Positions 17,279-25,580 of a DNA stretch of 64,000 nucleotides are shown here, one piece after another. A program made the position numbers and the translations under genes. Numbering within the stretch: the stretch's first letter is position 1; the number at the start of each line of letters is the position of its first letter. The notes under the pieces are model-generated. The model worked only from the letters and a program-made list of their open reading frames with translations, had not been told where the DNA came from and ran no database searches. The DNA is from JAZIHH01 sp036678685 (GTDB taxonomy: Bacteria > Bacillota > UBA4882 > UBA10575), in NCBI GenBank assembly GCA_036678685.1, contig JAZIHH010000005.1:186001-250000 (forward strand), given 5' to 3'.

Positions 17279-18553
17279 ATGAAGTATAGCCAAAATGAGA
17301 AGATTGCGCAAGTCACAGAGAAGACTTTAATTGTGGGTGTAGACGTAGCCAGCATGACACACTTTGCCAGAGCTTTTGATTTCAGAGGAATTGAGCTTGG
17401 GAAGATAATAAGAATCAGTAATGATGCCCAGGGATTCCGTTTATTCAAGCTCTGGGTGAATGAATTGAAAGGAAAATACAACAGGGATACTGTTATGGTA
17501 GGGATGGAACCCACGGGGCATTATTGGTTTAACTTCGCCCAGTTTCTTAAGGATTCGGGCATACGAATCGTATTGGTTAACCCGTTCCATGTCAAGCGGA
17601 GCAAAGAATTGGACGACAACAATCCGACCAAAAATGACCGTAAGGATCCCAAGACCATAGCCATGCTGGTGAAAGACGGCAGGTACCAAGTTCCCTATGT
17701 GCCTGAAGGCCTCTACAGTGAACTCCGGACGGCAATGGAAACCCGTTGGCATATCGTTCAGGGTTTAAATGCGATTGGCAATCGAGTAAAGCGTTGGCTT
17801 AGCATTTACTTTCCCGAATTCAGCAAAGTATTTAGCGCCTGGGAAGGTAAAGGCGCACTAATCGTCTTGAAGGAGTTTCCTACCCCCGAAAAGGTGTTGC
17901 AAAAAGGGGTAGACGGCATAGCTGCACGCTGGCGAAAGGATAAACTGCGGCCACTAGGCCTAAAAAGAGCCATGCGCCTTGTCGAAGCGGCTAAGAACTC
18001 TGTCGGGGTACGGGAAGGTCTTCGCGCGGCCGAGACCAGCCTGAGAATGCTGCTTGCCGAGTATGAGATGAAGAAGCAGCAACTTGAAGAGATAATGGTC
18101 TTGGTTGAAGAACTGATATACCAAATACCAGGGATCAAAGAAGTCCTTAAGATCAAAGGCATAGGTCTTGTTACAGCGGCAGGATTCATGGCTGAGGTAG
18201 GAGACCTGAGCCGGTTTGACCATCCCAAGCAAATCCAGAAGCTGGCCGGCCTGAACATTAGAGAGAACAGCTCAGGCAAGCATAAAGGTAAAACAACCAT
18301 CAGCAAGCGTGGCCGGAGACGATTGAGAGCATTGTTGTTTCAAGGGATTATGCCTGTGGTGGCAAAGAATCCGGAGTTCCGGAGGTTACACCAATACTAT
18401 ACGACCAGAGCCCAAAACCCGCTAAAAAAGAAGCAATCCTTGATTTTACTTTGCTGTAAGCTAATCCGGATAATCTTTGCGCTAATGAAAAAGCAAGTAG
18501 CATATGACCCGCAGAAAATGATGAATGACATTCAAAGGCCGGTAGCGGCTTAA
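17279..18553 (+). CDS. IS110 family transposase (DEDD RuvC-like, serine C-terminal domain)
   Basis: The 424-residue protein has the N-terminal DEDD domain, with VGVDVASMTH (Asp), VGMEPTGHYW (Glu) and NDRKDPKTIAML (two Asp). The C-terminal Transposase_20 domain has QIPGIKEVLKIKGIG, KLAGLNIRENSSGKHKGKT, where the Ser is the likely nucleophile, and KRGRRRLRALLF. IS110 enzymes use a noncoding bridge RNA encoded in the element to choose donor and target. The gene has an ATG start 8 bases after GAGGAGG and appears intact. It separates the LacI-type regulator from the ABC transporter genes. Confidence 0.93.
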   Translation: MKYSQNEKIAQVTEKTLIVGVDVASMTHFARAFDFRGIELGKIIRISNDAQGFRLFKLWVNELKGKYNRDTVMVGMEPTGHYWFNFAQFLKDSGIRIVLVNPFHVKRSKELDDNNPTKNDRKDPKTIAMLVKDGRYQVPYVPEGLYSELRTAMETRWHIVQGLNAIGNRVKRWLSIYFPEFSKVFSAWEGKGALIVLKEFPTPEKVLQKGVDGIAARWRKDKLRPLGLKRAMRLVEAAKNSVGVREGLRAAETSLRMLLAEYEMKKQQLEEIMVLVEELIYQIPGIKEVLKIKGIGLVTAAGFMAEVGDLSRFDHPKQIQKLAGLNIRENSSGKHKGKTTISKRGRRRLRALLFQGIMPVVAKNPEFRRLHQYYTTRAQNPLKKKQSLILLCCKLIRIIFALMKKQVAYDPQKMMNDIQRPVAA

Positions 18554-18919
18554 CCTTAGTATTACCTAGACCACTGGAAGAACCTTGACAAAATGAGCCG
18601 GATAGTCAGGTTGAATTAATCCATAAGGGCGCTGACCCAGCATAGGAGCATGACTGACATCCACCTCATGGGTAGGCAGGACGAAGGAATTTGGGGCATT
18701 GACCCTGTGAGATATGGGAGGTTTGCCGCCAGGGAGACATGTGGATCATAACGGCCGCAATATTGTGAAAATGTATGGTTGCGACCGGCATACACATGCA
18801 CTTCCTAATAATTGAATGCCTGTTTATATTACCCATAAAGACTCATTTCTAATAAATGAAATATTGTGAATAAGTGAGAATTTAGGAGAAAAATGAAGAT
18901 CATAGAGGGAGGTTTAATG
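18554..18919 (+). other. IS110 3' noncoding flank, candidate bridge RNA region, and leader of the ABC operon
   Basis: No gene is supported here. The first 250 bases have mixed composition with several short stems (for example CCCTG near 18702-18706 with CAGGG near 18733-18737) and differ from the AT-rich 90 bases that follow. In some IS110-family (IS1111-type) elements the bridge RNA is encoded 3' of the transposase, so this is one of two candidate positions. The AT-rich end contains the GGGAGG ribosome binding site (18907-18912) of the binding-protein gene. Confidence 0.4.
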
Positions 18920-20305
18920 ATGAAAAAAGCTTTAAACCTTTTTTTCATCTTTTTGCTGGTGTTGGGAATGACAATCGTCGGTTTTGCCTCGGAAGAGTAT
19001 GAAACCGTTATTATCCGCGTTAGTTCCAAAGGCTCGGCCGCTGATGTGGCCCGCGGGCAAAATCTTGTCCGGGCGGCGGAAGAGTTGAATCGCTGGTTGG
19101 CCCAGAAGAATGACAAAAGAAGAGTGAAGGTCGAACATATTCACGACTCCAGCGGGACCGATGATAATGAAACGAACCGGCGGTTCTTTTTGGCTTGGCA
19201 CAGTGGGCATGCGGAGGATATCATTGCCCTGCCCCATAGTAATGTGGCGCTTTATGCCGAAGGCAATTATGCTTTGCCTTTGGACGAGCTGATCAAAACT
19301 TCGGAGTTCGGTTCCCTTCTAGAAGGGATTTATGATAATTTATGGGAGGCGGCGAAATATAAGGGGCGAATTTACGCTGTTCCGCAGGATGCGGAGGCGC
19401 GCGTTCTTTTTTACCGCAAGGATGTCCTCGCCCAAATGGGCTGGCGTGAACAGGAAATTGCCGATCTGGCGGAAAAAATCAGAGAGGGCCAGTTTACCCT
19501 GGAGGATATGATCGCCCTGGGTAAGCAGGCGCAGGAGCAAAAACTGGTGGACTGGGGCTTCTACCACCGGCCGACCAACGGTCCCGCCTTTACCATGATT
19601 CTCCGGGCTTTCGGTGGTGAAGTATATAATGCGGAGGCAGACAAGATTGTCCTTGACAAAAAGGCACTGACCAAAGCATTGGCCTTCTTCCGCCGTATCA
19701 CCCAGGAGGAGAAGATTACCCCGGAAGGGATGACCATTATGGAGTGGCGGAATTTGCACCAGGTCTGGGTCGAAGGGGATGTCCTCTTCTGGCTTGGCGG
19801 GACATGGCATTGGGGCGAGTACCAGCAGGTGCCCTACTACAGCACATTGGGGGAATTGACCGAGGATTACATGTTTGCCAACATGGGTTACGCCTTGTTC
19901 CCCGCGGTCGAACAGGGGGGCCGCCCGGTCACCTTAACCAATCCCTTTGTCTATATGATTAACAGCAAAACCAAGCACCCGGATTTGGCCTTTGCCCTGG
20001 TCGCTCTGGCTTCGCAGCCGGAATACAACGCCCTCCATGCTGTAAACAGCGGGCATATGGTGATCAGTCCGGACGCCGCGGAACAGCCTCTCTACAAAGA
20101 GAATGCGTTTTTTAAATCCGTTGCCTATATGCTGGAATACACGATGACCCAGCCCAACACCCCGCGTTGGAACAATTTTACGACCGCTTTGTATAAAGCG
20201 GTGCAGGCGGTGGAACTGGGGCAGCAAACCCCGGAGGAAGCGGTGGGCTGGATGGAGGAGCAACTCAAGCATGACCTCGGGGATCAATTGCTCATTTTGG
20301 AATAG
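18920..20305 (+). CDS. ABC transporter sugar-binding protein
   Basis: The 461-residue extracellular solute-binding protein begins with a signal peptide (MKKALNLFFIFLLVLGMTIV, cleavage near GFASEE). It has a family 1 binding-protein layout: a region near AVPQDAEARVLFYRKDVLAQMGW that matches sugar-binding proteins, then ALTKALAFFRRITQEEKITPEGM and FWLGGTWHWGEYQQVPYYS, with aromatic residues suited to carbohydrate stacking. The second of two adjacent ATG codons (18920) has 7-base spacing from GGGAGG. No lipobox Cys is visible, which is unusual for a Gram-positive binding protein. Two permease genes follow; no ATPase gene is nearby, so a shared MsmK-type ATPase is likely. Confidence 0.85.
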   Translation: MKKALNLFFIFLLVLGMTIVGFASEEYETVIIRVSSKGSAADVARGQNLVRAAEELNRWLAQKNDKRRVKVEHIHDSSGTDDNETNRRFFLAWHSGHAEDIIALPHSNVALYAEGNYALPLDELIKTSEFGSLLEGIYDNLWEAAKYKGRIYAVPQDAEARVLFYRKDVLAQMGWREQEIADLAEKIREGQFTLEDMIALGKQAQEQKLVDWGFYHRPTNGPAFTMILRAFGGEVYNAEADKIVLDKKALTKALAFFRRITQEEKITPEGMTIMEWRNLHQVWVEGDVLFWLGGTWHWGEYQQVPYYSTLGELTEDYMFANMGYALFPAVEQGGRPVTLTNPFVYMINSKTKHPDLAFALVALASQPEYNALHAVNSGHMVISPDAAEQPLYKENAFFKSVAYMLEYTMTQPNTPRWNNFTTALYKAVQAVELGQQTPEEAVGWMEEQLKHDLGDQLLILE

Positions 20306-20393
20306 ATCATAATAGAACATGCCTGTAGCGGCGGGAGGCTCACTTTCGGCCTCTCGTCGTTTTTAACGATGACTTGATAAAGGGGGAAGAAGC

Positions 20394-21320
20394 ATGGGAA
20401 AGCCAACCAACAAAACACTAATGTCACCCAAGCTAATGCAGTCTTTGCGGAGCGCTCCCTTTATTGCCCCGTTTATCATCCTGGTCTTTCTCTTTTATTT
20501 GGTCCCGGTTCTGTTAACTGCCGTGTTATCCGGGACCGGGATGGACTTTACTATGCGCTTTAATTTTGTCGGGCTGAAGAATTTCGCCCGTATTCTCAGC
20601 GACTCCGTGCTGCCGCAGATTTTGCATAATACCTTGGTTTACGTCTTTTTCACCTGTTTGCTTAACGTCGGGTTCGGTTTTATCCTGGCGTTGCTCACCA
20701 CTTATTTCATTAAAAATGAAAATATCGGTTTGTTCTTTCGGACGCTTTGGCTCTTGCCCAGAATGACGCCGCCGGTTATCTATGCCTTGCTCTGGTTGTG
20801 GTTTTTAGACCCCACGGAGAAAGGGATGCTGAATGTCATTGTGGGGGCCTTTGGCCGGCCGCCCCAGAATTGGATTCTTAATAACCCAATGCCCACCGTG
20901 ATTCTGGCCAACGGCCTAATCGGGGTTTCCCTGGGGATGGTGATTTTTTCTTCGGCCATTAAATCGATTCCGGATGAACTATACAAGGCGGCGATGATCG
21001 ACGGGGCCGGGGATTTCAAGATCATCCGCCACATAATTCTACCGTTGGTCAAGTGGCCGTTGATGTTTTTAACGGTTTGGCAGATTTTGTCCCTGATCAC
21101 CTCTTACGAATACATCATGTTAATCACCGACGGCGGGCCGTTGTTTAACAGTGAAGTCTTGTCCCTTTACTCGTACCATAAGGCCTTTTCGAACTTGGAA
21201 TTTGGCTACGGGGCAGCTTTGGCGGTGATCCTGGTCCTCATCGGGATATTAGTAACCACGTTTATGCTAAAGGTATTTGGGTTTGACCGCATGATGGATC
21301 CGTCAAGACTTAACGCATAA
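20394..21320 (+). CDS. Sugar ABC transporter permease (MalF/UgpA type)
   Basis: The 308-residue inner-membrane permease has about six transmembrane helices and the EAA loop IPDELYKAAMIDGAGDFKII near residue 195, which docks the ATPase. The N-terminus PFIAPFIILVFLFYLVPVL is the first helix. It lies 88 bases after the binding-protein gene and 31 bases before the second permease. It matches the first permease of carbohydrate uptake-1 transporters. Confidence 0.9.
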   Translation: MGKPTNKTLMSPKLMQSLRSAPFIAPFIILVFLFYLVPVLLTAVLSGTGMDFTMRFNFVGLKNFARILSDSVLPQILHNTLVYVFFTCLLNVGFGFILALLTTYFIKNENIGLFFRTLWLLPRMTPPVIYALLWLWFLDPTEKGMLNVIVGAFGRPPQNWILNNPMPTVILANGLIGVSLGMVIFSSAIKSIPDELYKAAMIDGAGDFKIIRHIILPLVKWPLMFLTVWQILSLITSYEYIMLITDGGPLFNSEVLSLYSYHKAFSNLEFGYGAALAVILVLIGILVTTFMLKVFGFDRMMDPSRLNA

Positions 21321-21351
21321 CAGGCTATACGAAGAAGGAGGCGTTGCAAAA

Positions 21352-22197
21352 TTGAAAGGAAAACGGAGCGCGGTCAAAGAAAAACTGGTGGTTGCGATCA
21401 TGACCATAATTACTTTGCCCATCCTCCTCCCTTATTTATGGCTATTATTAAATTCTCTGGCCAAAGGGGTTTATTGGGGACTGATTCCCCAGCGCTTCAC
21501 CCTTGAAAACTGGAGTTTTTTGTGACGCAAGGTCAAAATTGGGGCCAATGTCTTTCCAAGCGTCTGGCCGATTGTTGGCAATACTGTTTTGCTGGCCGGT
21601 GGCATCACCGTATTGGTCGTGTTGATCGCGTCTTTGACCGGCTATGCGTTGTCGAGAATTAACTTCACCGGAAAAAGTTTTTTATTGAAGTCCACCATCT
21701 TTTTACACGCTTTTCCCGGCGTGGCGCTGCTGATTGCCATGTATTTTGTCCTGCAGAAACTGGGTCTGATCGATACACTGCTGGGGGTCATCCTGGTCAA
21801 GGTGGCCTTGGAGCTGCCGATGGCCACATGGATTATCAAAGGTTTTTTCGACAATATCCCGTTGGATACCGAATGGGCGGCTTACCTTGACGGTTGCAAC
21901 CGTTTTCAGGCCTGGTGGAAGGTGATTCTCCCGCAAATGAAAACGGGCCTGGCCGCCATCGCCATCTTCTCCTTCATATCGGGTTGGTCGGAGTTTATTT
22001 ACGTCTATACCTTTATTTATTCGCCGGCCAATTACACTTTGGCGGTTTACTTGAAAAACCTGATTGGCGACTTTCGAATGTTAAACTACAACCTGCTGTG
22101 CGCTACAGGACTGTTTTATATGATTCCGGTCATCTTGTTCTTTGTCTTTTCCCAAAAAACGCTGATGCAAATCTCCTTTGGTGGGTTAAAGGAATAA
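21352..22197 (+). pseudogene. Second sugar ABC permease (MalG type) with an in-frame stop
   Basis: From TTG 21352 (11 bases after AAGGAGG) the frame reads as a MalG-type permease but is interrupted by TGA at 21523-21525, after 57 codons (ending GENW-like ...LENWSFL). The same frame stays open to TAA at 22195-22197. It carries the EAA loop DTEWAAYLDGCNRFQAWW, typical transmembrane helices and the normal C-terminus. TGA is a normal stop elsewhere in the window. One TGG-to-TGA change, or a sequencing error, would explain it. If real, the importer is inactive unless another permease substitutes. Confidence 0.8.
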
Positions 22198-22264
22198 ATG
22201 AAAGCGTATGCGGTGGGAATTTGGCTCCCTACACGGGCCGGCAATTGGAAATGCGGCCAAGAGC

Positions 22265-22328
22265 AAAAAAAGCGCAGGTTCGGTGGCCGAAATCCCTGCA
22301 GGGATAGGGGCCGAAACTGCGCTTTTTT
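22265..22328. terminator. Bidirectional terminator between permease and BsuPI-type gene
   Basis: AAAAAAGCGCAG (22265-22276) pairs with CTGCGCTTTTTT (22317-22328), extended by a TTCGG/CCGAA stem. T runs on both strands make it work for the plus-strand permease operon and the minus-strand gene starting at 23510. Confidence 0.8.
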
Positions 22329-22364
22329 AATCTTATACCTTACCGAGGGCCCGCGGTTATCCGC

Positions 22365-23510
22365 TCAGATCGTCCACTGGTTATGGATAATTCCGGTTAA
22401 GCGCCATGCATTTTCATATTCCTCAAATACCAAACGAAGGCTTTGCCAGTCCATTCCTTCGTAAACCGGATCAAACCCAGAAAAGAAATACTCGACAATG
22501 ATGGGATTGTCATAAACCTCAAATTGGTTTTCCAGCATATTCCCAAAGCCTAAGACTTGGTTGTAGCCGATCTGTTCGGCGTTGATAAAATCGGCGGAGT
22601 ATACAAATTTGGCGTAATATTCGCTGGGGGTTAAAAGGATCTCCTCACCGCTGCCGTCATAATAACCCCAAAGGTAGCGTTGCTGGTTATTAAAGAAATT
22701 CCTTATTTCATCCGTGGTAAAGACCAGATCCCGCCCGGTATCAACGTAGGTGTACGGAGTGAACCGGACCCCTTTGACCGGATGAACATATTGCGCCAGT
22801 TTTTCCGCATCCTTGGTGCGGAGCGCCTGCATGACCGCATGGGCCACGTCGGCGATGATTGCTTTGGCCTCACTGCTTGGGATGATTCCTTTTTCTTTAT
22901 CACCTGATGCCACCGGCGACTCTTCCCGACCGATTTCCTCAGCGTTCTGCTCTTTGCTTCCCGGCGTATCCACTTGTTGACGTTCCGGAAGGGTAAATTC
23001 GATGGTGGTTCTTAACTGATGATCCTCAATTTTAACCCCGTCTTCCTCCGGGATGACCATGATCTCGATCTCCGCCCGGTAACGCCCCGGATTTACCACG
23101 TTTCCTTCTTTATCCCGTAGATCCCATTGGTCTTGCCAGCGCAAGGATTCTCCCGGTTTAAGCTGTTTATAGACTATGGCCATGGTAAAGAATTTACCGT
23201 CGGAATACCGGTAGACTTCTTTACCCTTTTCGTCTTTGACCACCAACTCAAACTGCTGCCCCGAGCCAAAGGGCAGTTCCATTACCTCACTGGAGTGGTT
23301 GGTTAATGCAAAATCGAAGATTACCTTGTCCTCTGTAATCCGGCAATTACCGCTGGTCGCCAACAGCTCCTCTGCGAAGTTCGGCTGCTCCGCTTTCGCG
23401 GGAGGGGTAAATGGACCGCTTTGCTTGAATGTTTGGCCTAAGAAAAGGGCGAGGAAAAGGACGATTATTCCGGTGAGAATAAAAGTAACGCTCAGGGACT
23501 TATTTTTCAT
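22365..23510 (-). CDS. Membrane-anchored protein with BsuPI-type inhibitor domain
   Basis: The 381-residue protein has an N-terminal signal or anchor helix (LSVTFILTGIIVLFLALFLG), then a BsuPI-like beta-sandwich domain at about residues 45-150 (DFALTNHSSEVMELPFGSGQ, then YKQLKPGESLRWQDQWDL), named after the Bacillus intracellular proteinase inhibitor. An acidic linker follows. The C-terminal half (about 215-381) resembles domains seen in secreted clostridial proteins (VRFTPYTYVDTGRD, LGFGNMLENQFEVYDNP). The role is unknown. A damaged second copy of the C-terminal 80 codons is at 24822-25062. Confidence 0.7.
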   Translation of the reverse strand: MKNKSLSVTFILTGIIVLFLALFLGQTFKQSGPFTPPAKAEQPNFAEELLATSGNCRITEDKVIFDFALTNHSSEVMELPFGSGQQFELVVKDEKGKEVYRYSDGKFFTMAIVYKQLKPGESLRWQDQWDLRDKEGNVVNPGRYRAEIEIMVIPEEDGVKIEDHQLRTTIEFTLPERQQVDTPGSKEQNAEEIGREESPVASGDKEKGIIPSSEAKAIIADVAHAVMQALRTKDAEKLAQYVHPVKGVRFTPYTYVDTGRDLVFTTDEIRNFFNNQQRYLWGYYDGSGEEILLTPSEYYAKFVYSADFINAEQIGYNQVLGFGNMLENQFEVYDNPIIVEYFFSGFDPVYEGMDWQSLRLVFEEYENAWRLTGIIHNQWTI

Positions 23511-23570
23511 CGTATCACTTCTTTCTTGCTTTAATGACTGTTACATATGTTAATGACGATGAACGGCAGT

Positions 23571-23641
23571 ATTTTGTTCCGTCTTTAACTGTGTTTTTGC
23601 ATGTGGTTTACGGGGCCCGGTGTGGTGCGGCTGATTGCCGT
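23571..23641 (+). repeat. 71-bp direct repeat, copy 1
   Basis: This stretch is identical to 25063-25133. It begins ATTTTGTTCCGTC and ends at GCTGATTGCCGT, inside the decayed permease fragment. The two copies flank the secreted-protein gene and the BsuPI fragment, so one 1.5-kb unit appears to have been duplicated. Confidence 0.9.
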
Positions 23642-23723
23642 GTATTGTGTCCGGCAGAAGCTGGGCCTGATCGATACGCTGCTTAGTGTCATCTTGGTTA
23701 AGGTGGCTTTGGAACTGCCGATG
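23592..23723 (+). pseudogene. Decayed fragment of a second MalG-type permease gene
   Basis: In one frame, 23613-23723 translates to a piece ending QKLGLIDTLL.VILVKVALELPM that matches the second permease (21700-21830) almost residue for residue. The upstream part (from TTTTTGCATG) matches in another frame, so it is frameshifted. No start, stop or EAA loop remains. It is a remnant of a duplicated permease gene. Confidence 0.8.
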
Positions 23724-23904
23724 CTCCTCTTACCAAAAGCAGGGAAATTTTTACTAATGTAGAAAATATTCAAACTATTACCATATGTTCATGTCCTGGC
23801 CTTTGGGAGCAGCGAGGGGATGAACCATCGTTTTTCTACTGAAATCAGAAAAATATTATACAACAGGAATAAAAAACTATTTAAATTTTAAGGAGGAGTT
23901 TGCA

Positions 23905-24777
23905 ATGAGAATAAAGAGGAGAGTGATGACCCTTTTCTTGGTGTTGTTAATCTTCGGCGCGACTGTTTTTGCTGCGCCCCAGGATGGGGGGACTGATTGT
24001 TTCCAATTCGACCCGTCGCGGATGGACGTGGGCAGCATGTATCATTATGTTGCATCGGATCAGAAAGGGAAACACCCGATGGATACTTATGTTTATGTAA
24101 AATCCCTGGATACGATTGTGGTTTATAAGGATTACCGGCAAATCTTGGACCGGGTCATTATTGTGGAAGGTAAATTCAATTGGGATTACATGATGGTGGA
24201 GGGTCTTCATGCCTATAATCCTTTAAAGGACCTGACCCGCCCTCGTGAGGAGATTGAGACCATCGGACAGATTGATTTTACAAGGAATGTTTTTGTGACT
24301 AAAGCAACCCAAAACAACCGGCGGGGAAAGCCGGTGACGAAGACGCATACTCTTCAATACGAGCGGGAGCCTTTTTATGAATATTCCTTTTTCCACTTTG
24401 ACCTCCAATTTGCCCTGAGGCATCTTAAAGACGGCGTCAATGAGTTTGTGGTTGGTAATACCTTTGTCTTCAAATCTGGTGAGATGATCATCAAGTATGC
24501 CGGGGAGGAAACGATCAACGGTATTCCGTGCCGGAAATACGAACACCGGACGCAAGGGTTTCTGGCTAAGTTATTGGGGGCGCGGGGCTACATTTGGCTG
24601 GCGAAGGACGACCCCCGGCATTATACGGTAAAATACACCTCGAACTTGTGGCGGAATCCAAAATGGAAAAACTTCTGCCTGCAGTTGAAGGAGGTTAAAA
24701 AGATGGAACCCAGCGAATGGGAGGCCTTTGTCCAAGAACTGGTGGCGGAGGCCAACCGCTTTTTTGGGATGGACTAA
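23905..24777 (+). CDS. Secreted protein of unknown function
   Basis: This 290-residue product starts with ATG 23905 behind AAGGAGGAG and a signal peptide (VMTLFLVLLIFGATVFAAP, cleavage after FAA). The mature part is rich in beta-type segments and contains an internal GEETINGIPCRKYEHRT motif followed by YIWLAKDDPRHYTVKY, a pattern of outer-surface beta-barrel-like DUF3108 proteins, but a family cannot be firmly assigned. A single pair-capable Cys (near residue 31 and 213) is seen. It sits between two copies of the decayed permease sequence and may have moved with them. Confidence 0.65.
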   Translation: MRIKRRVMTLFLVLLIFGATVFAAPQDGGTDCFQFDPSRMDVGSMYHYVASDQKGKHPMDTYVYVKSLDTIVVYKDYRQILDRVIIVEGKFNWDYMMVEGLHAYNPLKDLTRPREEIETIGQIDFTRNVFVTKATQNNRRGKPVTKTHTLQYEREPFYEYSFFHFDLQFALRHLKDGVNEFVVGNTFVFKSGEMIIKYAGEETINGIPCRKYEHRTQGFLAKLLGARGYIWLAKDDPRHYTVKYTSNLWRNPKWKNFCLQLKEVKKMEPSEWEAFVQELVAEANRFFGMD

Positions 24778-24821
24778 ACCTTCTGGGGTGGGAACGGCCG
24801 GAGGCTTTGAATTTGCGTTAA

Positions 24822-25062
24822 TTATATCGTCCACTGGTTATGGATAATCCCGGTTAAGTGCCATTCAGCTTCATATTCCTCAAATACCAAACGCAGGCTT
24901 TGCCAGTCCATTCCTTCGTAAACCGGATCAAGTCCGGGGAAATAATACTCGACGATGATCGGGTTTTCATAAACTCAAAGTGGTTTTCCAGCATATTCCC
25001 AAAGCCTAAGACCTGGTTGTACCCGGCCTGCTCGGTGTGGATAAAATCGGCGGTATACATAA
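24822..25062 (-). pseudogene. Decayed copy of the BsuPI-type gene 3' end
   Basis: Minus-strand sequence is close to 22365-22605, about nine in ten bases by eye, including the final HNQWTI and stop at 24822-24824. A one-base deletion near 24977 (AAACTCAAAG versus AAACCTCAAAT) shifts the frame. No start or 5' half is present. Confidence 0.85.
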
Positions 25063-25152
25063 ATTTTGTTCCGTCTTTAACTGTGTTTTTGCATGTGGTT
25101 TACGGGGCCCGGTGTGGTGCGGCTGATTGCCGTAGGGGGTTGAAGGAATAAA
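25063..25152 (+). repeat. 71-bp direct repeat, copy 2, joined to a permease 3' end
   Basis: Bases 25063-25133 are identical to 23571-23641. The next 19 bases (GGGGGTTGAAGGAATAAA) resemble the last codons of the second permease (22182-22197), so copy 2 joins two pieces of permease sequence. Confidence 0.85.
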
Positions 25153-25473
25153 GTCGGGAGCCGCTTTTGTTTGGTGATAAACAGTTGTTACCTCTACTTT
25201 GTTATGATGCTGATAAAAGGGTTTTGCAGTTATTAATAGAATATTTACATAATAGCAGTATAAAGTCCACATGTTAACCTGGTAACATTGGCTGGTTATT
25301 AGAGAAACTGGTAATCTGCTAACTGCCATACCTAAGTGACATCTGAAGAGTAGATAGAGATAAAATAATTATCCATTAAATTGTTTATTATCAAAAATAT
25401 TATATATTAAGGAAAGGGATATTCCGTTATGGGAAAACCAAAATGTTTATGGCAAAATAGAAATAGAGCAAAT
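25153..25473. other. AT-rich stretch without a supported gene
   Basis: No gene is supported. Near 25397-25413 the sequence is extremely AT-rich. A short frame from ATG 25429 (GGAAAG nearby) runs into the IS21 left end and could be the original leader of the gene disrupted by that element. Its product is not recognisable. Confidence 0.4.
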
Positions 25474-25580
25474 GGCAAGATAGAAGTCTAGCAGAAAAAT
25501 GGAAAAATCCATTGCCAGCACCCTCAAAAAAGATTACCCTTCTAATTAGCCATCACACAAATTAGGGGGGTAAAGAAAGG

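Noticed and set aside
21523..21525. UGA read as tryptophan or selenocysteine in the second permease
   Set aside because: TGA is used as a normal stop by several genes here (for example coaBC and priA neighbours), and no selenocysteine insertion structure was seen; a point nonsense mutation is simpler.
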